A model generated the notes under the pieces. It was not told where the DNA came from and did no database searches. It saw only the letters and a list, made by a program, of their open reading frames with translations. Positions 5,241-6,327 of a DNA stretch of 6,327 nt are shown here, piece after piece. A program made the translations under genes and the position numbers. Source of the DNA: DASZZX01 sp036260415 (GTDB taxonomy: Bacteria > Actinomycetota > Nitriliruptoria > Nitriliruptorales > JAHWKO01); contig DASZZX010000070.1 of assembly GCA_036260415.1 (NCBI GenBank), positions 1-6,327 of the forward strand, in the 5' to 3' direction. Numbering within the stretch: position 1 is the first letter of the stretch; every line of letters starts with the position of its first letter.

Positions 5241-6327
5241 TCAGAAGCGGCGCATGTGGACGTTCAACAGCAGACCGACGAGCACGAAGCTCGAGATCAG
5301 CGACGTGCCGCCGTAGCTGACGAACGGCAGTGGGATGCCGGTGACCGGCATGATCCCGATGGTCATGCCGACGTTGACGAACATCTGCACGGTGAAGATG
5401 GCGACCGCCCCGGCCGCCACCAGCGTCCCGAACGGGTCCTTGGCCATCGCGGCGATCCGCAGGCCACGCCAGACGAGCACCGCGAACAGACCGAGCACGA
5501 CCGCCGCACCGAGGAAACCGAACTCCTCCCCCACGACGGTGAAGATGAAGTCGGTGTGGTTCTCGGGCACGTACGACAGGCTGGTCTGGGTGCCCTGGAG
5601 GAAGCCGCGCCCGGCGAACCCGCCCGATCCCACCGCGATCATCGACTGAGTGGTGTTGTAGAGTGTGGTACGCGCAAGGTCGGTGTTTCCCGGATCCAGA
5701 AACGAGGTCAGCCGAGCGACCTGGTAGTCCTCGAGCACCCCCGCCTTCAGCCCGACAAGCACGCCGGTGAGCCCGAGCACGGACAGTCCCACCAGGTACC
5801 GAGCTCTGGTCCCCGCGACCAGGAGCACCACGAATGTGACCGCCGGGAACACGAGGAAGGTCCCGAAGTCCGGCTGGAGAAGGATCAGCGCCGATGGGAC
5901 GCCGACGATGGCCAGGCAGGCTCCGATCGTCGCCAGGTCGGGTTCGGCCTTGCGCTCGTGCAGCAACGCGGCCAAGGCCAACACGATGGCGACCTTGGCC
6001 AGCTCGGAGGGCTGCAGTTGGAAGCCGCCGAGGTCGATCCAGCTCTGCGAGCCGTGGACGGTCTTGCCCAGCGGTGTGAGGACGAGGAGCAGCAGCGCCA
6101 GCGCACCCAGGTAGAACAGCGGCGCGTAGGCGCGTGCGTAGCGGTAGTCGACCGCTGCGGCGAGGACCATGGCCACGACGGACACGCCCAGCGCGAGCAG
6201 TTGCTTGGTCGCCAGGGACGCGGCCGGGAGCGCCTGCAGCTCGAGGCGGTCAGCGGTGGCGCTGTAGACCAGGATCACCCCGATGCCCGAGAGGAGCAGC
6301 GCCGCGACGACCAGCACCGGGTCGACG
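5241..6327 (-). CDS. rodA: Peptidoglycan glycosyltransferase RodA (SEDS family), N-terminus cut by window edge
   Basis: A multi-pass membrane protein that polymerises lipid II into glycan strands during cell elongation, working with a class B penicillin-binding protein. About 361 residues are present. Visible landmarks, numbered from the GTG at 6317: YSAT (18-21) at the end of the first helix, HGSQSWIDLGGFQLQPSELAK (88-108, with the QPSE motif), QPDFGTFLV (148-156), DYQVARLTSFLDP (197-209), ENHTDFIFTVVGEE (252-265; Asp256 corresponds to the essential SEDS aspartate), and the C-terminal signature GIMPVTGIPLPFVSYGGTSL (321-340). The GTG at 6317 is probably an internal valine: the frame continues upstream as VDPV, resembling the IDWLL stretch of other RodA proteins, so some 15-30 residues likely lie outside the window. 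RodA is favoured over FtsW by the sequence around the first helix and the short C-terminus. Partner genes such as mrdA would be expected upstream. Confidence 0.94.
   Translation of the reverse strand, partial: VDPVLVVAALLLSGIGVILVYSATADRLELQALPAASLATKQLLALGVSVVAMVLAAAVDYRYARAYAPLFYLGALALLLLVLTPLGKTVHGSQSWIDLGGFQLQPSELAKVAIVLALAALLHERKAEPDLATIGACLAIVGVPSALILLQPDFGTFLVFPAVTFVVLLVAGTRARYLVGLSVLGLTGVLVGLKAGVLEDYQVARLTSFLDPGNTDLARTTLYNTTQSMIAVGSGGFAGRGFLQGTQTSLSYVPENHTDFIFTVVGEEFGFLGAAVVLGLFAVLVWRGLRIAAMAKDPFGTLVAAGAVAIFTVQMFVNVGMTIGIMPVTGIPLPFVSYGGTSLISSFVLVGLLLNVHMRRF

Noticed and set aside
5110..5316. Small plus-strand frame of 68 codons overlapping the 3' end of rodA
   Set aside because: It overlaps rodA in antisense, has no ribosome site and shows a basic, low-information translation.
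6315..6317. GTG at 6317 as the true start of rodA
   Set aside because: The frame remains open to the right edge and the upstream residues VDP align with the conserved N-terminal region of RodA, so the gene most likely begins outside the window.

Overview
The window is very GC-rich, with strong G/C at third codon positions and GTG starts. Its gene set (a secreted subtilase with aromatic C-terminal repeats, a GerW/YtfJ-family protein with a long glycine run, a SEDS peptidoglycan polymerase, and a multi-pass membrane GAF/PAS sensor) points to a high-GC actinobacterium, possibly one of the deep-branching classes. The class-level placement is inference only; there is no rRNA or tRNA in the window.

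Layout. Positions 1-1399 (minus strand) hold the N-terminal 466 codons of an integral-membrane sensor protein: about eight membrane segments, then GAF, then PAS. Its C-terminal output domain lies beyond the left edge. Sixteen bases upstream, on the same strand and probably in the same transcript, is a complete secreted S8 subtilisin-like protease (1416-3074). Its extreme C-terminus is a six-fold KNSWY-type pentapeptide array, encoded by 15-bp DNA repeats. A 431-bp divergent intergenic region (3075-3505) with two notable inverted repeats separates it from a plus-strand GerW/YtfJ-family gene (3506-3850), which ends just before a large two-tier hairpin. A zinc-independent MDR-family oxidoreductase follows (4033-5046, plus). 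It converges on rodA (5241-6327, minus), the SEDS glycosyltransferase for cell-wall elongation, whose first residues are cut off by the right edge.

How they fit together. The protease and sensor form the one clear transcriptional pair: an exported protease followed immediately by a membrane-anchored sensor. RodA belongs to cell-wall elongation, and its operon partners would lie to the right. GerW and the MDR enzyme look like stand-alone genes. No mobile element, CRISPR array, phage gene or tRNA was seen. The most unusual item is the tryptophan/tyrosine-rich repeat tail of the protease and its pairing with the sensor.
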